NCBI GenBank assembly: GCA_038501195.1
Contig: JBBPUQ010000007.1
Span: forward strand, 3,573,501 to 3,637,500
DNA from: Nemania diffusa
Lineage: Eukaryota; Ascomycota; Sordariomycetes; Xylariales; Xylariaceae
Length of the DNA stretch: 64,000 nucleotides
Direction of reading: 5' to 3'
The notes below the pieces were generated by a model. It ran no database searches. It was not told where the DNA came from and worked only from the letters and a program-made list of their open reading frames with translations. This document shows, in pieces, positions 45,167 to 58,638 of this stretch (within the stretch, counting starts at the first letter, position 1; the number at the start of each line of letters is the position of its first letter). Both the position numbers and the translations under genes were made by a program.

Positions 45167-48100
45167 ATTTTTTTTAAATAAAGTAATGCTATTTTTAATA
45201 TATTTTTATTTAATAAACTAAATAAATATATAAAAATAGTACAAACTTATAAACTAAATAACTAAAGTATAAATAAATATAAAAATTATTGTATAAATTA
45301 ATACAATTTTTTATTGTAAAAGATTTTATAATATATAATATAATATTAATATAAAAGTAAACAATAAATTCTTATAAAAAAGATTAATTTTAAAATAGCT
45401 TAACTATAAAATAATTGTTAATAAGTTTTAAAGATTTAATACTTAATTTAATTTTTTTTTTTTAGTTATAGCTTTTTTTAATAAACTTACTTTTTAATAA
45501 AATCAAGTTAAATTAACAGCTTTAATTTATGTTGTTATTTCTGCTGTTAAATTTTAAAAAAAACTTTATTAGTTTTTTTAACAGTTTTTATATTTGTTTT
45601 ATACTATTTTTAACTTTATTATTTTATAAAAGCAATAAATTAAAAGTGTTATATTAAATTAATTTATTTTTTTTAAAACTATTGATATAAGTTTTTGATT
45701 ATATTTAAAACTAAGTTTTTTGCTTTTTTAATTTTAAAATTGTTACTAAAATAATCAAAAGTTATAATATAATTGTAATTAATACTAGCTTTATATTTTT
45801 ATATGTTATAGTTAAATAGTAGCAGCTTGTAATAATTAGTTTTAAAATGTAAATTATTACTTGATTTTTATAATCGAATAAAAAACAAAAAAACAAAAAA
45901 AGAATAAATTAAAAGATATATATTAAATAAAAGTTCTATTAATTTATAATAACTAAACTTAGTTTTAAATATAAAATTTTTTTTTTTAAACAAAAAATTA
46001 TATATATTGCTAAAGCTACTATTTAAAAATAAAAAAAAAAAAATAAAAAGCAGTAAATCAAAGTTTATATTAAACTTAAACAAAAGTTTTAGCTTTTTAA
46101 AAATAAGTTTTTTTTTTTTAGCTTTTTTAGTTTTTTTAGCTGCTTTTTAAACAACTACTTTTTTTTTTATACAAGTTTTTTAGTTCGTATTAAAAAGCAG
46201 TTTTAAATAATAAGTTAAATTTTTAACAATATATATTTTAGTAACTTTTTATAGCTTTTTATATAATTATATAAAAAAAAAATCATTAGTTAAATTTTTT
46301 TCGCTATTAAATAGTTTATTTATTTTATTAAAGTTTACTAATAGTACTACAATATAAAAAATATTTATATAAACATATTGTTAGTAGCTGATTTGTTTAA
46401 ATAAAAGCATAAAAATTAAGTTTATTAAAAGCTAAAGTTTAAAAAAATATAAGTAATATATTTTTTGAAATATTTTAAAATTTTTATTCCGATTTTTTTT
46501 AGTATACTTTATAAAGTTAAAGCAGTATATATAACAAATTTAAACATTTATTAAAATAATATATTAATAACTTTTTTTACTATTACTAAAAATAATAAAT
46601 TTAAAAGCAAGCGTTTATATTAAATTGTTTTATTTTTTTAGCTAAATTTTTAAATTTGTAAATATAAGTTTTATAAAAGTATATTTATATAAACGTTCAA
46701 TTTTTATTTTAAATAGTAAGTTTAAGTTATATACTGCTGCGTTAATAAATATTAACAAACAAAACTGAATTTTTTTTTTGTTTATTTAGTTATATTTTTT
46801 TATTTTTAATATAATATTAATTAAATTTAGTTCTACTATTTATAGCTAAAAGCAAAAATTACAAAAAAAAAGTTTATAACTTTTAAAAAAAAAAGGAGTT
46901 TTTGCTACAGTTATATATTTATAGTTTGTAAAAATCTTTTTTCGAAATATATAGTTATAAATAAGTAGCTTAAAACTTTAAGCAATATTAAAATAGAATA
47001 TATTAAAAAAGTATATAAAAAAAGCATTTTTTTTTTTATATATTTATGTTTAATTAAAAATAATATTGATTTAAAAATTTTTAATAATTTAAAACAGTAT
47101 TTAAAGCTTTTTAGTTAGCTTAAACTAATAAGCTAAAGTTTTTAGCTTAATAAAAAATAATTTGATTAGCTTTAGTTTTTTTTTAATAAGTTTAAACTAA
47201 TATTTTAAAAAAAAAACAATTTAATTTTTATTAACTTTTTAATATACTATTTAAAAAATATATTCAATTAAATTATTTATTTTTTTAACGCTTAAATTTT
47301 TATTTTTTTTAATTATATTTACTGTTTTTTAAAAGTTTTAAAGTATTAAAAATAAGCTTGTTAAACAAAAATAGCTACAACACTAATTATTAGTTTATAT
47401 TAATAAAAATATATAAACTATATAAATAAAAAGTAAAAAGTTAAAATATTTAAAAATAATATTTATTACTTAAATTTTTTAAAAATAACAGAATATATAT
47501 TTATATTTAAAGTTTAAGTAAAAAATATTAATTAAATTAATAAAAACAACAAGTTTTTAAAAAATATTATAAATTATAAAATATTAATAAAAGTTTGCTT
47601 TATTAACTATTTTATATTTTTTAAAAATAACTTTTTATATTTTTTATTTTATATTTTTTTTAATAACTTTATATAAATAGTATATACTGCTTATATATTT
47701 AAAAAAAATATTGTTAAAAATAAAATTATATATAAACTTGTTTATATTATAAAAAATAAAATATATTATTGCTGTTATTTTTAATAAGTTTAACTATTTT
47801 TTAGCTTTATATTTAAAAATAATATTAATTAAAAACTCGATTTTATTTTGTTTTTATAATATAGTTTATTTATAATTATTTAAAAAAAAGCAACTATTAA
47901 TATGTTAAAAATTAAGTTTAAAAAATAGTTAGAAATAAAAAAAATAATATTATATATTATAATTAAAAGTATTAATAAAACAACTAAATAGTTATTTATT
48001 TTTTTTTAATGTTGCAACTAATATATTTTTGCTATAAAATAATTGTAAAAAAGATATAAAAAAGTTTAAGTAAATTTTTTTTTAAATTATATTTTTATTG

Positions 48101-51100
48101 CTTTTAATAAATAAATATACTTTTTGCTTTTATAATGTTGCTATAATGCTTAAATAAAAAAATAATAAAAAAAAAAATTAAAGAATTTGTTGAATTTATA
48201 TATATTTATATATAATTTTAATATTTTTATTAATAATGTAATAATAAATAAGTAAAAAAATTAAAAATATATATAAATAAAAGTATAAAAGTATAAATAA
48301 AAAAAGTAAAAAATGGAAAAAATTTTTTAAAGTTTAAAACTAAAAACTAGTATAATAAATTTGAACAAAAAAAGTAATAAAAGTTTATAATAAATTAAAA
48401 TTTAATATTTTTATTTTATAAATTTTTTTACTTAATAAAAATTAAAAAGTAAAAAAATACTACTTTTTTTAGTTATTAAAAATTTTTTTTAGTTAGTTAA
48501 CTAAACTTTTAAGCATTTTTAAAGATTTTATTTACTAATATTAAACTTTATAGTTTAATAAAATAAATAAGCAGTTTTTTTTAAATTTTTTAAACAGTTT
48601 ATATTTTTTAAGCTAATATTTTAGCAATAGCTACTAATATTTTAGTTTATTAGCTTTTTAATTTATATATAAACTATTGTTTAACTGTTTATTTAATTAA
48701 ACTTTTTTGAATCAAATAAACTTTTAAAAAAAAACTGCACTTTTTTATTTAATTAGTTTATAAAAATTGCTTGTTTTTAATAGTTAATAGTTTTTTTTTT
48801 TTGTTAAAATTTATTGCTACTTTTAGTAAATTTTAACTATAATACAACTATTATACAACTTTTTTTTAGTTTTTATTTTTTATTTCTTTTTTTTTAAATT
48901 AATAGGTTTTTTAAGTGTTTATTTATTTTTTTTATTTATTTTTTCTATTAATAACTTTATCGGTGTATTTTTTTTTTTTTAAAAGTTTAAAACTATATAC
49001 AACATTTTTATTATTTTTATTATTATTATATTTTTTTTTAGTAATTGTTTTTATATATACAGTTAAAATGTTATTTTTTTGTTTAATTAAAAAGTTTTTA
49101 AACTTTATTGTTTTATATGCTTTTTTAAACTTTGAAAACTTTTCTGTTTTAAAAATGTTAATTCGGCTTAGCTTATAAATAGTAAAGTTTATAACTTAAA
49201 ACTTTTTAAAATTTAAAAGTTTATAAATATATAAAAAAACTGTTAATTTATATAATTTTTTACTAATATTATTATATTATAAATTTTTAACAATTTTTTT
49301 ATTTAAGTTTTTAGTAGTATTACTAAAAGTTAATATATATGCTAAAAAGTACACTTTAATATTTTTAAACTTTTTAATGTTTTTTTTACAATTTTTGCTA
49401 TAATTAAAAAAGCTTTTAATTATAACATTGTTTTTTATATATTATATATTAAAACAAATCAAAATAGTTTTTAAAGCAAATATATTTATAACTTTATTTA
49501 TAATTACTGTTGTTTTAAAAACTTTTATATTTAATAATTTAGCATTTTTAACGCTGTTTTTTATAAAATATATAAACGTTGATTTATTTAATTCAAACTA
49601 TATAAAAAAACTAAAATATAGCTTTTTTTTAAATATGTTTTAATTTTTAAATATATTAGCAGTATTTATAAAAACTGTAAATTTATAGTTTAAAAAGCTT
49701 ATTATATTTAATGTTGTAACAATTTAATAATTAATTAGTTTAAAGCAAATAAATAAACTGCTAAATTAAAATTAAATATTTGTTTTAATAATAGCAAAGT
49801 TAAATTTATTATTAAATTTAGCATATTTATTAAATTTATAAAACAATATATTAAAAGATCTAGTAATAAAAAAAAATAGTTTAATAATAAATAGTGTTTT
49901 TAATAGTTAAAAAACTTTCTTTTTTATATATATATTAAAGTTTTTTTATTATATTTGTAATATTTTTAAACATTTTAGTAAATATATAATATATAATATA
50001 ATATTTTTAAAAGCTATGCTTTATTTTAATTATTAATATTTGTTATATTAATTAATAAAAAATAAAACTATTATATAATATATAAAAAAAAAAGTTATAA
50101 AAAAAACTATTACTAGCTTTATATATTACTAAAAAACTTGTTGATTTTATTATAATAATATTTTAAATAGAATTTTTATTATTTAAATCTTTTTTTTTTT
50201 GTTTATAAATATTTAAAAGTTTTTAATTGTTTTATAGTTTTATATTTATAGCTTTAAGTTTTTTTGTTTTTAGTTTAGCTATTATTTGATTTATAATCGG
50301 TTTATTTTTTTTTTTATTATTTACTTTTATAGCTTTATTAAATTTATTCTTTAGTTTTAAATTATTAATAATTTGTTCTATAATTTATATATTTTTTTTT
50401 AAATCTATTAATTCTTAGTACTTTTTTTCGTTTTTAATAAACTTTTTAAGTTTATTTATATAAAAAATGCTTTTAAATTTAGTATTATTTAGATTTTTTA
50501 ACTTATATTTATTACTAATAAAAACTTTTTTAATTTAATAAAAGCTATATTATTTATAAAAAAACTTTTTATTATTGTTTATATTAATTTCGAGCTTTTT
50601 GTTATATAAAAGTACAAGCATATTTTTTTTTAGTTGATTTTTAATTTTGTAAGTATTTTGTTGATTTTTGTTTTTAGCTCGTTTTTGTTTTTTTTACAAA
50701 ATAATTCAGCAGACTTTTTTAATGTTTTTTTTTCAGCGTTTTATTTAGCAAACTTTTATTGTAATTATATTTTTAGTACTTTTAACTTTATTTTATTATA
50801 AAACTTTCTATAAAAAAATAATATTTTTTATAAACATAATAAATAGTTTTTTATAAATTAATTTATAAATATTATATTTATAGTATTTAACAAAAATGTA
50901 GTTTAATTATATAATATTATTAAATTAGTTTGTTTAGTTTTTTTTTGTACTATTAGTTAGTTTTATTAAGTTTGACTTTAAAAAAACATGTTTTTTTTTT
51001 ATAAGTTTTTAAAACTGAAAGTAATAAACTAAATTATAAATTAACTTATATTTTATTTTTATAGCAGCTTTTTTAATTTTGCTTTTAAATTTAAAACTAT

Positions 51101-54100
51101 TGTTATATTTTAGTTTAATTAAAATATTATATTGCTTAAAAATTTTATAATTTAAAAACTTATAAATGCTTTTTACAGTTTAATTTTTTAAAGTTATAGC
51201 TTTTAAATAATTAAAAAACTTATAGCAAGCTTTAATAATATATTTATAACTATTTTACAGTAATATAGTTTGAACATTTATAACTTAAAAAACTAAAAAG
51301 TTTATAAGCATGTTTTAATAATGTTTTTTTTTAAGCTTTTTTTTTTAAGCTTTTTAATATAACATATATAATTTAATTGCTTTTAATATATTTTTATAAA
51401 AATTTTTTTAATAGTATTATTAAATAATTTGTTAAATTGTACTTTTTTTATTTTAGTATATAAAACTATTATAATAGATTTAAATCGCTTGCTTTTATAA
51501 TATTTTAATATTTAGTACTTTATAAAATAAATATTTTGTTGTTGCTTTTTTTTACAGTTTGTTGTTTTAAACGAAATATTTTAAAGTTTGTTTTTTAAAA
51601 CTAGCTTTATATTAAATACTGTTTATAATGCTTAAATATTTAAAAGTAGTTAAATATTTAGCTATAACAAAACTTTGCAGTTTTTATTTTTTTTTTAGTA
51701 GTAGTAATAATTTAATAAAGTTTATATTATTTAAAAAAAATAGCTTTTATTATTTCTAACTTTTTTTTTTATTTTATAAAACTATTTTTTATTTATAAGT
51801 ATTTGTTATAACAGTATTAAAAACTTTTAAAAAAAAATCCTAAAGATTATATTAATTCTGTATTAATAAATAGTTAAAAAAAATCAATATAATATTTAAT
51901 TAAATATTAATAAAGTTGTTAATATTACTTTTTTATTTGTTGTTTTTTTTGTTAAATAATTTTAACAGCTTTTTTAACAAATTATTTATAGCAGTATATT
52001 TTTTGCTAGCTATATAATAAATTTTAAAATTAAACATTTTAATATAAATAATCTACTGTATTAAAGTTGTACTAAATAAAACAAAAAAACTATTATTAAG
52101 CTAAGCAATTAATACTTTAGTATTAGTTTTTAAATAAAAACATACTTTATAAAAATAATTCTACAAATATTTTAATATTTTTATTACTATTAAATATTTT
52201 TTTTTAGTTGTATTATAGTTTAATTTTGTATTTTTTTAACACTTTGATTTATATTAAGCTAGTTTTATTATACTGTTAATAAATTAAACAAAAATAGCTT
52301 TTTAGCTAGTATTAAAAGCATTTGTTTTTATTTATATAAATCTACTTTTATAATTTAATATAATTAAAATAAAAGCTTTAATAAAAGTGTTTTTAAGTTT
52401 TGCTATAGTTTTATATTAAAGCTTTTTTTATATAAAAAAAACATTTTTACAAATTAATATAATTAAAAATTAAACAATAATTAAATATTTTTTTATTTAA
52501 ATATAATAATATATTATAATTTTTAAAAAAAACTTTATATAAATAAAACTTATATACTTAAGCTATTTTACAATTTTAATTACTTTAGTTTTTATTAGTT
52601 TTTAGTTATAAATGTTATATATATAGCTTATTACTTTTGCAAAAGTTTAATATTATTTGTTTTTAATATTATTTGCAGTTAAACTAGCTAATTCAAAGTT
52701 TAGTAAAATAGCGTTAATATTTTTTATATATTTTATTACAAATTAATAAATTTTAAAAGCAATCTTTTGATTTTTGTAACAAAAAGTAGAGCTTTTAATA
52801 ACTATATCGTTAAAAAAAAGCTTATATTTTTAAAGCAAAACATTATATAAAACTTTTAACAAAACTTTTAAAAAATAAACAACAAAGTTAATATATTTTT
52901 AAAACAAAATAATTATTTAAAGTGTTTTTAAAAGTATAAAAAAAGCAGTATATATATAGTTATATTTGTTTAAAAATATTTAATTATAACTAAAAAAAAA
53001 ATCAACAATTAAAAAAATCTTATATATAATAAAGTTTTTAGTAAATTTATTATAACTTTTAAAAAAGCTAGTATTTTTTATTAAAATATTGTTTAATTTA
53101 ATAGTTAAATTAATTAACTAAAACTTTTTATTTACTTTTTTTATTATAAACTAAATGTTATAATAAAGCAAATAAAACTTTTTAAAAATTTTATTTTTAA
53201 GTTGTATTTTAAACATTTTAATAACTTTTTTTTTCAAAAAATTAAAAATTAAAATTTTTTTTACTTGCTATATTTTATAAAAAACTGTTTTAATTTTATA
53301 TAAAAGTACAATTTTATTTTTAAGTTTATTTATTTTAAAAAAGTTTTAAGCTAATATTATTTTTTATTTAAATAAAACTTTTAATAATGCTGCTTTTTTT
53401 AAATTTATAAGCTTTATATTTTTTAAGTTTTTAATTAGTTTTGCTATATGTTTTAGCATTAATTTAATATTTTTTGTTATTTTAGTAAACTTTAGTTAAA
53501 TTTAAATAAACATTTTTAAAAGTAATAACTAAATAAATAAATTAACGCTTAAAAAAACCAGCTTTTTTAGTGTTAATAAATCTGTTAACTAATTAATATA
53601 ATCGCTACTTTTTTACAAACTATTAAAACTAATGTTTTTAAAGTATAAACTGCTAGCATATAATTTTTAAACTAATATATGTTTATTTAATTTAAAATTA
53701 GTTTCTTTTTTTTATTTTTATACTTTTTTTTTTTAAGCTACTTTTTTTTAATTATAAATACTAGAAAATATAAATTTATTTAACAAAACATTATTTTAAA
53801 AATTTACTTTTTTTGCTTTATTTTTATATATTATATTAATATTAAATATGTTTTTTTTTAATATATCAATATTATAATTTATATATTTATTTTATTTAAT
53901 GTTATAAAGCTATAACATTTTAGCTTTTTGTAGAACTTTTTATATAGTAGTTTTTATAACATTAACAAAATCTATATTTAAAAAAGTTACTAAAACTTCT
54001 TTGTTATTTTTAAAACTAATGTTTTAAATTATAATAATATTTTTAAAATCAATATTTTTTTTATATAAAATTCTATTTAAACTTAAATTTATATTTATTA

Positions 54101-57100
54101 GAAATAATAAAAAGTTTAGTAATATATAGCTGTTTAATAATAGTTTATTTTTATTTACTTAATAAAGTAATAATTTTTGTTCAATTTTATAAAAATTTTG
54201 TTAATTTATATTTAAATTAATTATAAATTATATTTTAGTTTAAAAAAACTTTTTATTGCTATTTACTAGAGCTTTTAATAAATAAATAGCTTTTAGTTTT
54301 TTAATAAGTTAATAATATTAATAATATTAATTTTAGTTTTTTTTTTTAAAAAAAAAACAGAAATAAAAATATAAATATTTTTAAATTACATATTATATAT
54401 ATAGTACTTTTTGTTATAGTATAAAAACATTTTTATATATATAATAAAGTTTATATTTAACAAAAGTAAAAAAGTAGTAGTTATAGTTTTAATAATATAT
54501 AAAATTAACTTAATGCTTTTTTTTGCTAATAAAACTTCTGTTTTAACTATTTTTTTGCAAATAGTATAAAACTTTTGTTTTATAAATTTTTTTTAAACTA
54601 GTTTAGTTTTTTTTATAAAAAAATAATACTTAATAATATAATTGTTTATTATAATGTTTAATTAAATATTTATATTAATAATAGCTATAACTAGTTCGTT
54701 AGTTTTATTATAATTTATAGTAACTGTAATTTTAAAACATAATTAAATAAAATTTAAAATAAATTTTATAACTACTAATATTAAATAAATTGTAATAATT
54801 AATACTTTATAAAAAAACTTTTAAATTATTTGTTTTTAATTTAATTTAGTTATTGCAACTATAATATAAAAATATTTAAGCTTAAGCTTTTCGATGTTAT
54901 TATTTAAGCTCGAAATTTTGTTTTTTTTAATAAGTTTGATATTATTTAATTTTTAACTTTTAATGTTTAACTATTTTTTGCTATAAAAATTTTATTAATT
55001 TAAAATTAATAAAACTAAATTAATTATATTTATTACTAAATTATTATTAAATTAAAACTTAATAAAATATAAAATATTATTAAATAGTATATTGATTATT
55101 TCAATTTTTGTACTTTTTAAATTTTAATATAATTGTTTTATTTTTTGTAATAGAATTTTTGCAAACTTTAATATACTAATAACTATATCTTTAATAATAA
55201 CATTTATTTTTTTGTTAAATATATTTTTGATTTTTTTAAGCTAGATTTTATTAATTAAATTTTATATATTTTTAGTAAACAGAATTAAAATAGTATTAAA
55301 TACTTTAAGTTTTTGTTACTTAAAGCTTTTTATATTAATAAAGTTTTAACTTTTTGTTGTAAATTCTGCATTTAATATTATTAATATATTTTAAACAGTA
55401 TTAATAAAAAAACTGTTATTTTTATGTTTATATTTAATAATTTTAGTACAATTAGCAAAAACAACATTTGTTTATATAATATTTATAACTAAGTAATTTT
55501 TATTAAAAATATATTTAATATATTTTTTTGTACTATTTTTATTTTTGTATAAAGTTTAAAAATATTTATTTAATAAGCTTTTATTTATAAAATTATTAAT
55601 AGTTACAAAGCTATTTTTATTAGTGTTTAAAATAGCATTAGTTATATTAATTTTTTTTATATTTAATAATTTAAGCTTAATGTTTATAACATTAGTTATT
55701 TAAACTTTTTGTTAATTTGTAGTTTAAAGTAAGTTTTAATAGTTTCTGTTAATTTTACTTTATAAATTTTTATAAATAGCTTTAAGTTTAAAATTTTTAA
55801 AAACAAGCTTTTTTTTATAAAGTTTGTAATAAACTTAATACTAAAAATAAATATTCTTTTTTAAGTATAAGTTATAAATATACTTAAAAGCACTTTTAAT
55901 AATATTTTTACTTTTTTTTCGGGCTTTTTAAATAATACTTCTAAAAACTTTAATATTTCTAACTAATATAAAAAAGTCTAGTTTTTTTAAATATTATTTT
56001 TTATTGTAGTATAAAATATTGTTATTTTTTAGCTTATTTGTTTATTTATAGCTACTAAAATAGTATTTTTTTTTTTTATAAATAAAACAAATAATACTTT
56101 TATTACTTTTTTGATTTGTTTTTATATTTTTTTTAATAAACCGACTTTTTTAGCTATAAGTTTGTTTGAATTAACTTATAGTATAAATATTTGTAATTAA
56201 TTCAAAAGTAGCTATTTGTTAAACTAGCTGTTATAACTAAAAAAGCTGTTAATATAAATATAGAAATAGCTATATATATAATAATATAACGATATAGTTT
56301 TGAAAAAAGTTCTAGTATAATTGTTTTAAAAAAACAATATATTTAAAAAAACTAGGTTTATTTTCGATTTTTTTTTTTTTTTTTTTCGTTATTTTTATTT
56401 TCTGTAAGCAGATTTTCATTTTTTTGAACTGTTTAATAAAATTGTTTACTTTTTTATTTTTTAGTTTTATAAATTTAACTTTTTTTTACAAAATTATAAG
56501 TTTGTTTTTTATTATAACTTAGTTCGATAGCTATTTAGCTAATAATAAATTTAATACTATAAAAGCAACTAAAGCAAAAATATATATGTTTTATTAAATA
56601 TATATTTGATTATACAAATTTTTATTGCGTTTTATTTATATAAGTTTTGTTTGTTTATATTTAATATTATATAATTTAAACTTAAAAGCTATAATAGTTT
56701 AAAACATTAAGTTTTTTTATAACTAGTTATAATTTATTTTGTATAAAATATTATAAGTTATTTAAAAACTATTTAAAATATATTTAAGCATTAAACTTTT
56801 AATTTTTTTAAATAGTTTATAAATAAAAGCAGTACTTTTGTAAGTTTTTTTACTTTTTTTATTTTTTTTAACTTTTTTAACAAAAATTTTATATTTTTTA
56901 AAATATAATTTTAAGCTTTTTATAGTATTAGTTTTAAGTTTATTTTTATATTTTTTTAATAGCGATAACAAAAAATACTGTTGTTTAAAATTGCTATAGC
57001 TAAATATTTGTTTTAACTTTTGTTTAATTTTAATTTAAATGTTAATATTTTTAATATAGCTACAAATGATTTTTTTTTATTGTTTAATTTATATATAAAT

Positions 57101-58318
57101 AAACAACTGTTTAATTAAAAAATAAGTAAAAATTTTTTAAGCTGCAAACAATATTTCAAGCTTTTTTAATTAATTAGTAATTTTGTTATTTTTAAATAAT
57201 AAATTGAAAACTATTTTTAAATTAAAAAGATTTAATAAAATTATATAAGTAGTATTTTTTTTACTTTTTAGTAGCAAGTTAATAGATACTGCAGCAATAA
57301 AAACGCTTTTTTGTTTTTTTTTACTAGTTGAAGTTAAAAAAAAAGTCGGTTTGTTAAACAATTTGTTTAAACTAGCTATAGTAATAAACATAATAAAAAC
57401 AATGATTTTTCAATAAAATAAAATAAAAAATATTTTGATTTAGATTTATAGAATAATATTACTAAAGCAATAAATAATTTAATAAATATATACAAAAATA
57501 TAAAAACAATAAATAGTAAAATATATTTAACTGTAACTATAATACTAAGTAGTTTTTTAATTTTTTTTTGTTAAACTTTTAAAAATTGACTAATTTTTTA
57601 TATTTTTTAAATTAATACAATTTTTAATATTATTTTTTTAAACAATATAAAAAATGTTAATACTTTAATAATTGTTTTATATTTTTATTTTTTAGTATAT
57701 TTTTTTAAGTTTAAAATATTTTTGTAGTTTAAATTAGTTTTTGCTTTAATAACTTTTAATTTATAACTATTTAGTTATATTTTATACTATTTTATACTTT
57801 TTATATATTTATAAATTTAAAATCAAATTATTATATATAATATTAGTAATATTTAAAATTTTTTTAGCTTTAAGTTATAAAGTTTAAATAAAAGATATTA
57901 TAATAGTTCAACTATAACAACTACTTTTTTTATACTTAATAATATATATAACAATAAATTAATGCTAATTTTAATTTGGATTATTTTTTATAATTATATA
58001 ATAAAAAAATGCTAAGTTTTAAAGTTTTAACTTTAAATGTTACAATTTTAGCAGATTTAAAATAAAAAATTTAAAATATTTTTTAGTTTTTTAAAAAAAG
58101 TTCTTAGTACTATTGTTTATTGAAAATTTTATTAATTTCGACTTTTAAATATTAGCTATAACAAAAAAAGTAACAATAGTTTTGTTATTTTAAGTTTTTT
58201 GATTTTTATAATACTAAGTTTGTAGTTTTAATATTGTTTTTGTAAATATATTTTAGTTTTATAATTAATTTTATAATCTAAATATTTAACATAGTTGAAG
58301 TTTTATTGAAAATACTAT

Positions 58319-58638
58319 TGAAACAATATATACAATATATATATAACATATTTTAAAAAATTAGTTATAGCTATAAAAAATTATTTTTAAAGATTTAAAG
58401 CAATAATAATAGTAATTTAAAAAAACAATCGAAATAATATTAAAGTAATAAAACTATTATAAATATTGCACAACGACTTAGTTAGTTGATACTAAAAGCA
58501 TTAACTTTTATAGTGCTATATATTTTTCTTGTAGAGAACTACTTTTTTGCTAACTAATAAATAGAAAAATGAAAAATCTAGGGTCTCGCTGACTTAATCA
58601 ACGCAACCCCCTGCAACAGTGCAACCCACACCGTTTCA
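58319..58638. repeat. Right LTR, 320 bp
   Basis: Partner of 44847-45166. The inner (left) part is A+T-converted, while the outer 70-120 bp keep normal composition (AACGCAACCCCCTGC, CCACACCGTTTCA). This mirrors the left copy. Confidence 0.85.

Larger units (their letters stand above)
44847..58638. mobile_element. 13.8-kb RIP-degraded LTR retrotransposon (or nested LTR element)
   Basis: Bounded by 320-bp direct repeats with TGAAACG at the left end and CGTTTCA at the right end (canonical TG...CA, inverted). It is flanked by ATAC at 44843-44846 and 58639-58642 as target duplication. The interior is almost pure A+T with stops in every frame; the longest open frames are 70-90 low-complexity codons (for example at 48915-49178). 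Reverse transcriptase, integrase and gag cannot be recognised, so superfamily and orientation are unknown. At 13.8 kb it is longer than a typical single Gypsy or Copia element, which suggests nesting or a large non-coding derivative. The transition pattern is that of repeat-induced point mutation. Confidence 0.85.

Noticed and set aside
45868..57391. Open frames of 60-90 codons in the A+T block
   Set aside because: Low-complexity Phe/Leu/Lys/Asn translations produced by A+T conversion, no motif recognisable.
44847..58638. A+T block as a mitochondrial DNA insert or centromere
   Set aside because: Flanking 320-bp direct repeats with TG...CA ends and a target duplication, and transition-type differences between them, fit a RIP-affected LTR element. 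No mitochondrial gene is recognisable.
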